In this document: positions 12,720 to 21,316 of the stretch, one piece after another | Numbering within the stretch: the stretch's first letter is position 1 | Layout: every line of letters begins with the position of its first letter | NCBI RefSeq assembly: GCF_030656255.1 | Contig: NZ_JAUSOE010000049.1 | Span: 1-64,000, forward strand | Length of the DNA: 64,000 nucleotides | Origin: Brevundimonas sp. | Lineage (GTDB): Bacteria; Pseudomonadota; Alphaproteobacteria; Caulobacterales; Caulobacteraceae | Direction: 5' to 3' | The notes under the pieces: generated by a model | Databases searched by the model: none | Told to the model about the DNA's origin: nothing | The model's input: the letters and a program-made list of their open reading frames with translations, nothing else | Position numbers and translations under genes: made by a program

Positions 12720-14369
12720 ATGATCCTTCGCCGTTCCCCCTTCATCGCCCTGGCGGCGCTGGTCCTGACCGCCTGCGCCGGCGCGCCCGTCAGCCCGCCG
12801 CCCGCCCGGCTGGACGCCTTCGCCACAGCCTCGGCGGCGACGCCGCAGTTCAGCGCCCAGCGCCTGTCGGACCACATCAAATATCTGGCCTCCGACGAGT
12901 TGGAGGGGCGGTTCCCGGGCCTGATCGGCGAGCAACTGACCCTGGCCTATCTGCAGCGTCAGTATGAGGCCATGGGGTTGGAGCCGGGCGGACGGGACGG
13001 ATCCTGGCTGCAACCGGTCGATCTGGTGCGGTTCACGCCGGAGCGCGCGCCGACCGCCGCCTGGATCGGCGCCGACGGCGTGCGCCATGTCCTGACGTCA
13101 GGAACGGATATCACCCTGCGCGCCGGACCGGCTGATCCGTTGGTCAAGATCGAGGGCGCGCCCGTGGTCTTCGCCGGCTATGGCATCGTGGCGCCCGAGC
13201 GCGGGTGGGACGACTATGGCGACGCCGATCTGACGGGCAAGGTGGTGGTGATCCTGCGCGCCCAGCCCGATGCGCTGGGGACCGACCCGAACTTCTACGG
13301 CTCGGGCACGCACAAGACCCAGGAGGCGCTGAAGCGCGGCGCGGTAGGGGTCATCAGTCTTCAGGACAACGACGGCCGCTGGCGCCGCGCCGTCGGCGGC
13401 GCGACCCGGCCGCAGATGACGGTCAAGGGCGCAAAGGATGCGCGGTTCACCGGATCCATCAGCCCGGCGACGGGCGCGGTCATTGGCGGGGACATGCTGG
13501 CCGAGGCCCTGGCGCGCGCCAAGACCGGCGGCCTGGGCGGGGTGGTGGATCTGGGCGTGCGGCTGGACGTCGATATCGCCGAAACGACCGAGGTCATTCA
13601 CTCGAACAATCTGCTGGCCAAGATCCCCGGAACGACGCGGCCCGACGAATATGTCGTCTATTCCGCGCACTGGGACCATGTCGGCAAGGCCAAGGAGCCG
13701 AACGCGGATGGCGACGCCATCTTCAACGGCGCCTGGGACAACGCCTCGGGCACAGCGGGACTGATCGAGATGGCGCGCGCCTTCAAGGCGGGGCCGGCGC
13801 CGGAGCGGACCGTGGTCTTCCTGCACGTCACGGCCGAGGAACAGGGGCTGCTGGGTTCGGAAGCCTATGCCGCCGACCCCGTCTACCCGCTGGCGAAGAC
13901 GGCGGCGGACATCAATATCGACATGCTGCCCTTCACCCCCGCGACGCGCGACGTTGCTGTGTTCGGCGTCGGCAAGTCGGAGCTGGAAGATATTCTGGGG
14001 CGGTTCGCCGCCGTGCAGGGCCGCACAGTGACCGGCGACGGCTATCCGGAGGAAGGATTCTACTACCGCTCCGACCATTTCAACTTCGCGGCGGGCGGGG
14101 TGCCGGCCCTGATGCCGTGGAGCGGTCGCGACTTCGTCGAGGGCGGGCTGGAGGCCGGCAAGCCGTACTACGAGGCCCAGATGGCGCGCTATTACCACAA
14201 GCTGACCGACGAATGGCGCGCCGACTATGACTTCACCGCCGCCCTTCAGAACCTGGATCTGTTGTATCGCCTGGGATTGACGGTGGCCGACAGCGAGACC
14301 TGGCCGGCCTGGAAACCCAGCGCGGAATTCAACGCCATCCGCGACGCCAGCGCCGATCAGCGGCGATAA
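12720..14369 (+). CDS. M28 family zinc peptidase, lipoprotein (tandem paralogue)
   Basis: A 549-residue paralogue of the previous gene. The lipoprotein signal peptide has lipobox LTAC near residue 19. The PA-like region reads VFAGYGIVAPERGWDDYGDADLTGKVVVI. The M28 core reads SAHWDHVG, GAWDNASGTAG, VTAEEQGLLGSEAY, INIDMLPF and YRSDHFNFAAGGVPAL, with the metal ligands kept. The C-terminal end (E.W.AW.PSAEF..IRD) mirrors the partner. It was probably produced by local duplication. Both copies look intact, so they may differ in substrate. Confidence 0.93.
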   Translation: MILRRSPFIALAALVLTACAGAPVSPPPARLDAFATASAATPQFSAQRLSDHIKYLASDELEGRFPGLIGEQLTLAYLQRQYEAMGLEPGGRDGSWLQPVDLVRFTPERAPTAAWIGADGVRHVLTSGTDITLRAGPADPLVKIEGAPVVFAGYGIVAPERGWDDYGDADLTGKVVVILRAQPDALGTDPNFYGSGTHKTQEALKRGAVGVISLQDNDGRWRRAVGGATRPQMTVKGAKDARFTGSISPATGAVIGGDMLAEALARAKTGGLGGVVDLGVRLDVDIAETTEVIHSNNLLAKIPGTTRPDEYVVYSAHWDHVGKAKEPNADGDAIFNGAWDNASGTAGLIEMARAFKAGPAPERTVVFLHVTAEEQGLLGSEAYAADPVYPLAKTAADINIDMLPFTPATRDVAVFGVGKSELEDILGRFAAVQGRTVTGDGYPEEGFYYRSDHFNFAAGGVPALMPWSGRDFVEGGLEAGKPYYEAQMARYYHKLTDEWRADYDFTAALQNLDLLYRLGLTVADSETWPAWKPSAEFNAIRDASADQRR

Positions 14370-14377
14370 AAACGAAA

Positions 14378-14409
14378 ACGGCGGCCCGGAGGGGAGTCCG
14401 GGCCGCCGT
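14378..14409 (-). terminator. Strong hairpin, terminator of the minus-strand TonB-receptor operon
   Basis: A 13-bp perfect stem (14378-14390 with 14397-14409) with a 6-base loop. On the minus strand it is followed by TTTTCGTTTTT, the expected T-tract. It lies between the convergent M28 gene and the 14433 gene. Confidence 0.75.
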
Positions 14410-14432
14410 CGATCATCCGCCGGCTTGTACGG

Positions 14433-15446
14433 TCAGCGTGCGGATGTCGCCTGGGTGATCAGGACACGGGCCTGGGCGATGGCGTCCGCTTCGGCAGCTT
14501 CGCCGTCGGCCAGGGACTGGGCCAGGTCCATCAACGGCGCGCCGGTGACGGAGCCGGTCTGGGCCTCCTGCTGCAGATGGACGCCGTTTCCAGCGGCGAC
14601 GGCGTCGTCCCAGGCCTGGCGCACGGCGGCCCAGAAGCCCTGGGTCTTGGCCCAATAGGCGTCGCCGGCCGCAGGGGAATAGCCGGTCGACCGGTCATAG
14701 GTGTTGATCACATCCTCCTGGACCACGGCGACCGGCTGGCCGCCCGCCTCGCCCGACATTTTCACATTGTCCTGGATATGGACCCAGCCGTTCGGCGTCA
14801 GGATGTGGCGATTGGTTCCCAGATAGCGGTCATAGACGGGGTTCCGCACTGCATCGCGCCGCGCCAGCGGCCGCCAGCTCGGGTTGGACGTCCAGGCCGA
14901 CAGGCCGTTGTCATAGGTCCAGCGACCGACGCCGCCATATCGGGGTGAATCGTCGGTCTGCCACACGGTCTGGGACCAGGCGCCGTCGCGTTGATCGGCC
15001 GGAACCGGCGTCAGAACCCACTGGTTCGGCCCGGCGTAGGTCAGCACCGTCTGGGGCTGATAGACCCAGTCCTGACGCCAGTGTTTGATGACCATGACCT
15101 GGCCCTCATGCTCCATGACCAGGATGTGCTGCAGGCTGATCCGGTCGCCCTGATCATAGACGACGCGGACGATCTCGCTGCCGCCCGACAGCTTCTCTTC
15201 CAGCGGGTCGTAATCGGCTTGGAAGCTGACGTTCTCGCGCATGTCGAAATGGACGCGGTACTGGCCCGCCTGGGCGAGGATCGACTGGCGATCCCGTTCG
15301 AAGGCGCTGGCGGGGGTGGAAGCAGCAGCCGGGGCGACGGCTCCGGTTTCCAGCGCCTGGGCGGCGGGCGCCCCGGTGGTCAGCAGGGCGGCGGCGATCA
15401 GGATGGCGCGCATGGGGCGGGGGCTCTTGATGTCGGAGGTTTGCAT
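14433..15446 (-). CDS. Secreted DUF6607-like protein, partner of TonB receptor
   Basis: A 337-residue exported protein with signal peptide RAILIAAALLTTGAPAAQA. Conserved-looking segments include GEYRVHFDM-like (GQYRVHFDMRE), HILVMEHEGQVMVIKHWRQDWVYQP and W.QTVWQ.DDSPRY. It starts 6 bases after the stop of the upstream TonB receptor, so the two are surely one operon. The pattern fits DUF6607 proteins, often found beside haem-type TonB receptors; the assignment is from memory of the family, and no biochemical role is known to me. An alternative start at 15413 would remove 11 residues in front of the signal peptide. Confidence 0.75.
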   Translation of the reverse strand: MQTSDIKSPRPMRAILIAAALLTTGAPAAQALETGAVAPAAASTPASAFERDRQSILAQAGQYRVHFDMRENVSFQADYDPLEEKLSGGSEIVRVVYDQGDRISLQHILVMEHEGQVMVIKHWRQDWVYQPQTVLTYAGPNQWVLTPVPADQRDGAWSQTVWQTDDSPRYGGVGRWTYDNGLSAWTSNPSWRPLARRDAVRNPVYDRYLGTNRHILTPNGWVHIQDNVKMSGEAGGQPVAVVQEDVINTYDRSTGYSPAAGDAYWAKTQGFWAAVRQAWDDAVAAGNGVHLQQEAQTGSVTGAPLMDLAQSLADGEAAEADAIAQARVLITQATSAR

Positions 15447-15452
15447 GATCGC

Positions 15453-17657
15453 TTACAGACGCAGGGTCAGGGACAGGCCGAAGTTGCGGCCCGGCTGGGT
15501 GTAGGCGTCCTTGATGGCTGAGGTGGCGGACAGGCCGCGCACGTCGCTCCACCAGCCATATTTCTCGTCAAGAACGTTGAAGGCGCCGGCCCGCAGTGTG
15601 GCGCGCTCTGTGACGTTCCAATAGGCGGTCACGTCGAGAAGGGTGAAGCTTTCGCCGGTGTAGCAGGCCGATCCGCACGAGAGTTCATAGGTGGCGGCGT
15701 CCTTCTTGTCCGACCAGGTCACGACAGCCGAACCGCCCCAGACGCCCGAAGGCGCGGCATAGTTCAGTCCACCCACCAGCTTGATGGGATCGACGCTGCT
15801 CAGCTGGGTCTTCTCGCCGTCCGTTTCCTGCTCGCCGTCCGCAAAGGCGGCGGAGACGATCAGGCTGAGGCCATTGCTCCAGGCGATGTCCCCCCGGGCT
15901 TCCAGCCCCCAGATGTCGACATTGGTCAGGTTGACGTACTGATAGATCAGCGGATCGACGCCCGGCACGCCCGTGCCCGACACCACCACCTGTTCGATGA
16001 AGTTGTCGTAGTGGGTGCTGAAGGCCGTGGTCTGGAGCCGCAGCTCGCCCCCGAAGGCCGCGATGTCGCGGAACCGCAGGCCGCCTTCGATACTGTCGCT
16101 GGTCTCGGGCTCCAGGTCCGGGTTGGGGATCGAAGTGTAGCCGTAGACCGGGTTTTCGAAATAGTTGTTCACCTGCATCGGCGACGGGGCGCGGAAGCCC
16201 TCGGCGTAGTTGGCGAACAGGCCGAAGTGGCGGTCGGCCCACCAGACGACGCCCAGCTTGGGCGAGATATGGTCTTCCGACTGGCCCGTGGCCGAGGCCG
16301 GGAACAGGGCGTCGACTTCCGGCGACAGGTCGTACCAGTCGTAGCGTACGGCGGGGATGATGCTGAGCGCGCCGCCCAGCAGTTCGATCTCGTCCTGAAT
16401 GAACAGGCCCGCCAACTGATAGTCGGTCTTGGGGAAGGCGCGGGTCGGGAAGGTTTCGCCAACCGGCGGGGTGACGCCGTCGCGGACGCCTTCCTGCGTG
16501 GTCATCGACCAGTCGCCGCCGACCGTGACACGGTGTTCCACCGCTCCGCCCGCGCCGAAGACGCGCGCGCCTTGGGCGGCCATGCCGTAGACGGTGTTGT
16601 CGAAAGTGGTGTCGCGGACCCGGTCCACGGCGGGCGTGCGATCCTCGTAGGTATATTGGCGGGTGGTCGCGTCCTGCCAGTAGGCGCTGACCGAACCGGT
16701 TTCGAAGCCGCCGAAGTCCTGGAAGCGCCACTCGCCCTTCAGGCTGTCGCGCTGGGTTTCGTCATGTCCCGTGACGGCCAGGACCGTGGCCGATTGGGCG
16801 GTCAGGGCGTCGCCGTCCATTTCCGAGTCGAGGTGATCATAGGTCAGGCGCAATGAATGGCCGGGCGCCACGTCCCACACCAGCTTGCCCAGGATGGCGT
16901 TGGAGACGAAGTCCTGCGGATTGGGTTGGGTCCGGGCCGAACCGACCCCGCCGACCTCGCCCTGGTTCTCCGTCTCCTGATGATCGCGGCGGGTGTAGGC
17001 GAGCAGGCCCGAAACCGAACCCGTGCGGCCGGCGAAGGCCAGGCTCTCGGTCCAGCCTTCGTCCGCCGAACTATAGGCCGCCCGCGCCCGCGCGCCGAAA
17101 TCCTGGCCGCTCTTCAGGAAATCGGACGGATCCTTGGTGGTGAAGGCCACCGCGCCGGCGATCCCGTCCGAACCATACAGGGCCGAGGCGGGGCCGCGCA
17201 GGATCTCGACCGACTTGACCATGTCGAGGTCGTTGTAGTCGCCGCGACCGACGGCCTGGGCGCCGAAGCTGAAGCCGCTGGGCAGGCGCACGCCGTCGTT
17301 GATGATCAGCACGCGATCCCCGCCCATGCCGCGAATGGTGAAGCCCGAGTTGCCGTCGCGACCTGCGCCCGAACCCGCCAGGCTGAAGCGGGCGGGGGAG
17401 GTCGGTACGCTGACGCCCGGTTCGAACCGGATCAGGTCCTTGATGTCGGTGGCCAGCATGGCCTCGATCTGGTCGGCGCTGATGACGCTGACCGTGGCGG
17501 GCGTGCGTGACGCCAGGCGTTCGGACCGCGTGCCGATGACGATGACCGGATCGACCTCGGTCGCCGGCGTATCGGGTGTTTCGGCCCGCACGGACGGGGC
17601 GATCAGGACCGACCCGAAGGCGGCTGCGGCGGTGGAGAGGAGGAGTAGGTTGCGCAT
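15453..17657 (-). CDS. TonB-dependent haem/haemoglobin-type outer membrane receptor
   Basis: This outer-membrane receptor is of the haem/haemoglobin uptake type. From the ATG at 17657 it has 734 residues with a signal peptide (MRNLLLLSTAAAAFGSVLIA). The plug domain shows VIVIGTRSERLASRTPATVSVI near the N-terminus and EILRGPASALYGSDGIAGAV. The barrel contains FSTHYDNFIEQ, typical of the TonB haemoglobin/lactoferrin subfamily, and ends in FGLSLTLRL. A Cys pair (SCGSACY) lies in a late loop. A Fur-box-like site sits 36-57 bases upstream. The substrate is inferred from family, not shown. Confidence 0.88.
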   Translation of the reverse strand: MRNLLLLSTAAAAFGSVLIAPSVRAETPDTPATEVDPVIVIGTRSERLASRTPATVSVISADQIEAMLATDIKDLIRFEPGVSVPTSPARFSLAGSGAGRDGNSGFTIRGMGGDRVLIINDGVRLPSGFSFGAQAVGRGDYNDLDMVKSVEILRGPASALYGSDGIAGAVAFTTKDPSDFLKSGQDFGARARAAYSSADEGWTESLAFAGRTGSVSGLLAYTRRDHQETENQGEVGGVGSARTQPNPQDFVSNAILGKLVWDVAPGHSLRLTYDHLDSEMDGDALTAQSATVLAVTGHDETQRDSLKGEWRFQDFGGFETGSVSAYWQDATTRQYTYEDRTPAVDRVRDTTFDNTVYGMAAQGARVFGAGGAVEHRVTVGGDWSMTTQEGVRDGVTPPVGETFPTRAFPKTDYQLAGLFIQDEIELLGGALSIIPAVRYDWYDLSPEVDALFPASATGQSEDHISPKLGVVWWADRHFGLFANYAEGFRAPSPMQVNNYFENPVYGYTSIPNPDLEPETSDSIEGGLRFRDIAAFGGELRLQTTAFSTHYDNFIEQVVVSGTGVPGVDPLIYQYVNLTNVDIWGLEARGDIAWSNGLSLIVSAAFADGEQETDGEKTQLSSVDPIKLVGGLNYAAPSGVWGGSAVVTWSDKKDAATYELSCGSACYTGESFTLLDVTAYWNVTERATLRAGAFNVLDEKYGWWSDVRGLSATSAIKDAYTQPGRNFGLSLTLRL

Positions 17658-17692
17658 AATGGCCCCGCTTGATGATAGGCAGGGGGTGTTAC

Positions 17693-17714
17693 TGCGAACG
17701 ATTATCAGAATCAA
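17693..17714 (-). promoter_or_regulatory. Fur box candidate upstream of the haem receptor
   Basis: On the minus strand the site reads TTGATTCTGATAATCGTTCG, close to the Fur core TGATAATCATT in Caulobacter-type boxes. It lies just upstream of the receptor start and within the gap to the divergent lipoprotein gene, which it may also affect. Confidence 0.6.
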
Positions 17715-17768
17715 CCGCAATGAAGACGTGGGTTTGAACCTTAGCCTTGGCCGTGGTGTTGTAGGCGG

Positions 17769-18305
17769 ATGAAATATGCGTTGTTCCCGGTGGTTGCGGC
17801 CATCGCCCTGCTGACCGCCTGCGGAGATAACGCGGTCAACCCTCCGGATGAGCCGGCCCAGCCGCTCAGGACGCCCGATGCAATGCAGCAGCTCGAGCCG
17901 CGGGGGCCGTCGTCGCTGGCCGGTCGCGGCCCGCGCAGTTTTGTGGGAATCTGGGCCGCCAATCCTGTCTGGTGCGCCAATCCCCAGGGGGAGCAGGCGC
18001 CGATCACCCTGACGCCGATGCGGTTCGAAGCCCCAGACGCAGCGTGCGACATCGCCCGGATCGACGAGACGGTTTCAGGTTATCTGGCGACCTTGTCCTG
18101 CGCCGCTCAGGGAGGACAGGCCAGGACCGAGCGGGTGCATATGGCCGCCACGGGCGACGTGATGAACCTGACCTATATCGACCGGCACATGAAGACGATC
18201 AAAGTTGCGCGCTGCCCCGGCTCGCCACGCGCGCCGGATCCCGCCAATCCGTTGGAAAACATGATGAAGAAGGAGCCGGAGGCTACCGCTTCGGATCCTA
18301 GTTGA
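17769..18305 (+). CDS. Small hypothetical lipoprotein
   Basis: A 178-residue protein with a lipoprotein signal (MKYALFPVVAAIALLTACG, lipobox LTAC). The mature part has three further cysteines (VWCANP, AACDIAR, SCAAQGG), a FVGIWAANP motif resembling small secreted domains that start with a G-W box, and a Pro/Glu-rich tail. GTAGGCGG precedes the start. It is divergent from the Fur-boxed receptor. Its last 8 bases overlap the 3' end of the convergent ychF. I do not recognise the family. Confidence 0.75.
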   Translation: MKYALFPVVAAIALLTACGDNAVNPPDEPAQPLRTPDAMQQLEPRGPSSLAGRGPRSFVGIWAANPVWCANPQGEQAPITLTPMRFEAPDAACDIARIDETVSGYLATLSCAAQGGQARTERVHMAATGDVMNLTYIDRHMKTIKVARCPGSPRAPDPANPLENMMKKEPEATASDPS

Positions 18306-19392
18306 ACAGGAAGTTCATCACGTCGCCGTCCTTGACAACATAGGTCTTGCCTTCCGCACGCAGTTTGCCCGCTTCGCGCGCCTTGGCCTCGCCGCGCAGG
18401 GCGACGAAGTCTTCGAAGGCGATGGTTTCGGCGCGGATGAAGCCCTTTTCGAAGTCGGTGTGGATGACCCCGGCCGCCTGGGGCGCGGTGTCGCCGACGT
18501 TGATCGTCCAGGCGCGGGCTTCCTTGGGGCCGACCGTGAAATAGGTCTGCAGACCCAGCAGCTTGTAGGCTTCGCGGATCAGACGGTTCAGGCCGGGTTC
18601 TTCCAGACCCAGGGTCTCGAGGAACTCTTTCTGCTCCTCGTCGTCGAGCACGGCGATCTCGGACTCGATCTGGGCCGAGATGACGACCGAATTGGCGTTG
18701 TCCGTGGCGGCGCGGGCGGCGACCTTGTCCGACAGCTCATTGCCCTTGTCGGCCGAACCCTCTTCGACGTTGGAGACATAAAGGGCGGGCAGGGCGGTCA
18801 GCAACTGCAGCATGTGCCAGGCCTTGGCGTCCTCCTTGGGCACGTCGGCGGTGCGGGCGGGCTTGCCGGCGTTCAGCTGGGCCAGGGCCAGATCGACCAG
18901 TTTCAGCGTCAGGCCGGAGTCCTTGTCGCCGCCCTTGGCGCGCTTCTCCAGCTGGGGCCGGCGGCGTTCCAGGCTTTCCATGTCGGCCAGCATCAGTTCG
19001 GTCTCGATGATCTCCAGATCGGCGATCGGATCGATGCGGTTTTCCACATGGGTGATGTCGTCATCGACGAAGCAGCGGGCGACGAAGGCCACGGCGTCGC
19101 AGTCGCGGATATTGGCCAGGAACTGGTTGCCCAGGCCCTCGCCCTTGGACGCGCCGCGCACCAGGCCCGCGACATCGACGAAGGTGATGCGGGCTGGGAT
19201 GATCTCCTTCGACCCTGCGATGTCGGCCAGGGCGTTCAGACGCGCCTCGGGCACGGCCACGTCGCCGGTGTTCGGCTCGATGGTGCAGAACGGATAGTTG
19301 GCAGCCTGGGCCGCCGCCGTCTTGGTCAGGGCGTTGAACAGGGTGGACTTGCCGACGTTGGGCAGGCCGACGATCGCGACTTTAAGAGCCAT
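18298..19392 (-). CDS. ychF: Ribosome-binding GTPase/ATPase YchF
   Basis: YchF (OLA1 family) is a conserved P-loop NTPase that binds ribosomes and prefers ATP. The 364-residue length is normal. G1 is GLPNVGKST, G3 is DVAGLVRGASKGEGLGNQFL, and the G4 position reads NVEE in place of NKxD, the hallmark of the OLA1 group. The C-terminal TGS domain ends in VKDGDVMNFLFN. GAGGA precedes the start. A long stem-loop leader lies directly before it (19406-19451). Confidence 0.97.
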   Translation of the reverse strand: MALKVAIVGLPNVGKSTLFNALTKTAAAQAANYPFCTIEPNTGDVAVPEARLNALADIAGSKEIIPARITFVDVAGLVRGASKGEGLGNQFLANIRDCDAVAFVARCFVDDDITHVENRIDPIADLEIIETELMLADMESLERRRPQLEKRAKGGDKDSGLTLKLVDLALAQLNAGKPARTADVPKEDAKAWHMLQLLTALPALYVSNVEEGSADKGNELSDKVAARAATDNANSVVISAQIESEIAVLDDEEQKEFLETLGLEEPGLNRLIREAYKLLGLQTYFTVGPKEARAWTINVGDTAPQAAGVIHTDFEKGFIRAETIAFEDFVALRGEAKAREAGKLRAEGKTYVVKDGDVMNFLFN

Positions 19393-19405
19393 GGTATTCC
19401 TCGTG

Positions 19406-19451
19406 AGCGCGAGCCTTTAGCGGGTTCGATCCCGTTTGTCAGGCTCGCGCT
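19406..19451 (-). promoter_or_regulatory. Long stem-loop in the ychF leader
   Basis: AGCGCGAGCCT (19406-19416) pairs perfectly with AGGCTCGCGCT (19441-19451). Between the arms is a second hairpin CGGG-TTCGAT-CCCG (19421-19434), whose loop resembles a tRNA T-loop. It sits between the PCuAC stop and the ychF ribosome binding site. It could end the upstream operon or act as a 5' leader of ychF. Confidence 0.45.
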
Positions 19452-19461
19452 GCAAAAGGCG

Positions 19462-19947
19462 TCAGTGGGCGCCGTGATCCATGCCCGCCATGGCCGGCTG
19501 ACGCACCGTCGCCTGAACCATCACCTCGGGCGCCGAGACGAATTTCAGGGTGATGGGCACCGTTTCGCCCGCGACCAGGGGCGCGGTCAGGCCGATCAGC
19601 ATCAGGTGATTGCCGCCGGGCGCCAGACCGACCGCCTGACCGGCCGGAAGCGGCAGGCCATTGGTCAGTTCGGCCATCTTCATCATGCCGTTCTCGGTCT
19701 TCATCTCATGGACCTGAAGCTCGGCCGCGCGGGGGCTGGCGCCGCCGGTCAGGCGGTCGTCGGTCGCGGCGGTCAGGGTGACGTAGCAGCCCCCGGCCTT
19801 GGCGCCGTTCGGCGACGGGCGGCACCAGGCGTCGGCGGCGGTCACGGCAGCGGCCGTCGCCTCAGCGGCAGAGGCCGGCTTGTCCGCAGGCGGGTTGCAG
19901 GCCGCCAGAATGAGGGCGACGGCGGCGAGGGACAGATGGGTCTTCAT
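19462..19947 (-). CDS. PCu(A)C-type copper chaperone, lipoprotein
   Basis: Periplasmic copper chaperones of this family deliver Cu(I) to cytochrome oxidase or to uptake systems. The 161-residue protein has lipobox LAAC at residue 17. The copper motif is visible as H-M-(x10)-M (HEMKTENGMMKM) followed about 20 residues later by HLM (GGNHLML). The C-terminus adds a Met/His-rich tail (MAGMDHGAH) suited to copper. It is last in a minus-strand run with the PepSY protein (13-base gap), a TonB receptor and a DUF2946 protein, so the run probably handles copper. Confidence 0.9.
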   Translation of the reverse strand: MKTHLSLAAVALILAACNPPADKPASAAEATAAAVTAADAWCRPSPNGAKAGGCYVTLTAATDDRLTGGASPRAAELQVHEMKTENGMMKMAELTNGLPLPAGQAVGLAPGGNHLMLIGLTAPLVAGETVPITLKFVSAPEVMVQATVRQPAMAGMDHGAH

Positions 19948-19960
19948 GGCGTCGGTTCTT

Positions 19961-21316
19961 TCAGGAAACGGCGGGACGGCGCCGGATCATCGGCCGCACG
20001 GCTCGATCGAGCAATACGGCCAAGACCAGGCTCAGGCCCGTCAGGGGATAGAGGAGGGCGAGGGGCAGGACGATGCCCAGGACGGCGGCCCGGACGCGCG
20101 GTCCCGGTGGAGCGGGCGGGGCGCCCAGGCGAAGGCGCGACAGGTTCGGCGGGCGGCGTTTCCACCACATGACCAGGCCGCTGATCGCCAGCAGCCAGAC
20201 GCCGATACAGCCCAGCAGCATGACGATCCGGTTGACCTGTCCGTACTGGGTCCCCTGGTGGGTGTAGATGCCCCATTCGATGGCCTTGGCGCCTGCGCCG
20301 AACCGGTCGTAGCCGAGGTCGGCCAGCACATGGCCCGAGGCGGCGTCGATGTACAGAGATCGGCTGTCCTGGACCCGGCGGGCCTGGGTCGTGATTGTAT
20401 AGGCCGTACCCGATGCGGCGGGAATGGAGACGGCGTAGGGACGGGCCAGACCCGCGTCGTCGGCTATCTTCAGCACCCGGTCCAGCGCGCCGTGGCCCGC
20501 ATGGTCGTGGGCCATGACCATGCCGTCCATGGCCCAGCCGGCGCCGAGCGGTTGGTCATGATGTTCGGCGCGTTGCCAGGCTCCGGCGACGGGTGCCGGG
20601 GGACGACCCAGGCCGCTGGACTTGACGACATCCATGACCGTATCGCCCCAGAACGCCGACCAGGGCATGCCGGTGACCGCCAGGAACAGCACGACCCCGC
20701 CGACATAGACGCCGGTCAGGGCGTGCAGATCGCGCCAGAAGGGACGACGTCGGCTGTCGGTCGTTTGGGGAGAGAAGGTCGCCACGGCCCGCCCGCGCGG
20801 CCACCACAGATAGATGCCGGTGGCGAACAGGATGATGGTCCAGCCGGCCACGATCTCGACCAGGATGTTGAACGGCCGACCCAGCAGGGTCAGGCTGTGG
20901 GTCTTCTTGACCAGTTCCATGACGCCGCCGGCGGGAATGACGCCGGTGGCGCGGCCGGTGTGCGGATCGACGAAGACCGTCTTCTGCACCCCATCGGGCC
21001 GATCCACCCGCAGGCGGACGGCCTGGTCCGCCCCGGCGGGCATGACCAGATTGGCGACCCGACCGCCGCCAGCGGCCTGGGCCGCAGACGCCACCCAGGT
21101 CGCCGGCGACGCCTGGGACTGCACCGCAGGCACGCGGATCATGTCGCGATAGAGGGCGCCGTCGATCTCATCCTTGAACAGATATAGACCGCCGGTCAGG
21201 GCCAGCAGCATCAGCACGGGCATGACGAAGACGCCGGCGTAGAAATGCCAGCGCCAGACGGCGCGGTAGGCGCCGGACAGATCGTCCGGCGCCGGGGTTG
21301 CGGCCTTGCCGGCCAT
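19961..21316 (-). CDS. PepSY-domain inner membrane protein
   Basis: A PepSY_TM protein of the kind annotated as iron-regulated membrane protein or reductase partner of TonB receptors. The start at 21316 (MAGKAATPAPDDLSG) shares one base with the receptor stop (TGATG), a coupled arrangement. The 451 residues carry four main helices: VWRWHFYAGVFVMPVLMLLA near the N-terminus, ILVEIVAGWTIILFATGIYLWW, DLHALTGVYVGGVVLFLAVTG, and the C-terminal VMLLGCIGVWLLAISGLVMW plus a last hydrophobic segment. Conserved His residues lie in the helices (WHFYAG, LHALTG, HQGTQYG). It probably reduces or releases the imported metal complex. Confidence 0.88.
   Translation of the reverse strand: MAGKAATPAPDDLSGAYRAVWRWHFYAGVFVMPVLMLLALTGGLYLFKDEIDGALYRDMIRVPAVQSQASPATWVASAAQAAGGGRVANLVMPAGADQAVRLRVDRPDGVQKTVFVDPHTGRATGVIPAGGVMELVKKTHSLTLLGRPFNILVEIVAGWTIILFATGIYLWWPRGRAVATFSPQTTDSRRRPFWRDLHALTGVYVGGVVLFLAVTGMPWSAFWGDTVMDVVKSSGLGRPPAPVAGAWQRAEHHDQPLGAGWAMDGMVMAHDHAGHGALDRVLKIADDAGLARPYAVSIPAASGTAYTITTQARRVQDSRSLYIDAASGHVLADLGYDRFGAGAKAIEWGIYTHQGTQYGQVNRIVMLLGCIGVWLLAISGLVMWWKRRPPNLSRLRLGAPPAPPGPRVRAAVLGIVLPLALLYPLTGLSLVLAVLLDRAVRPMIRRRPAVS

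Noticed and set aside
19421-19434. tRNA-like T-arm (CGGGTTCGATCCCG)
   Set aside because: The stem is only 4 bp with a 6-base loop, and no acceptor, D or anticodon arms are found around it. It is kept only as part of a leader hairpin.
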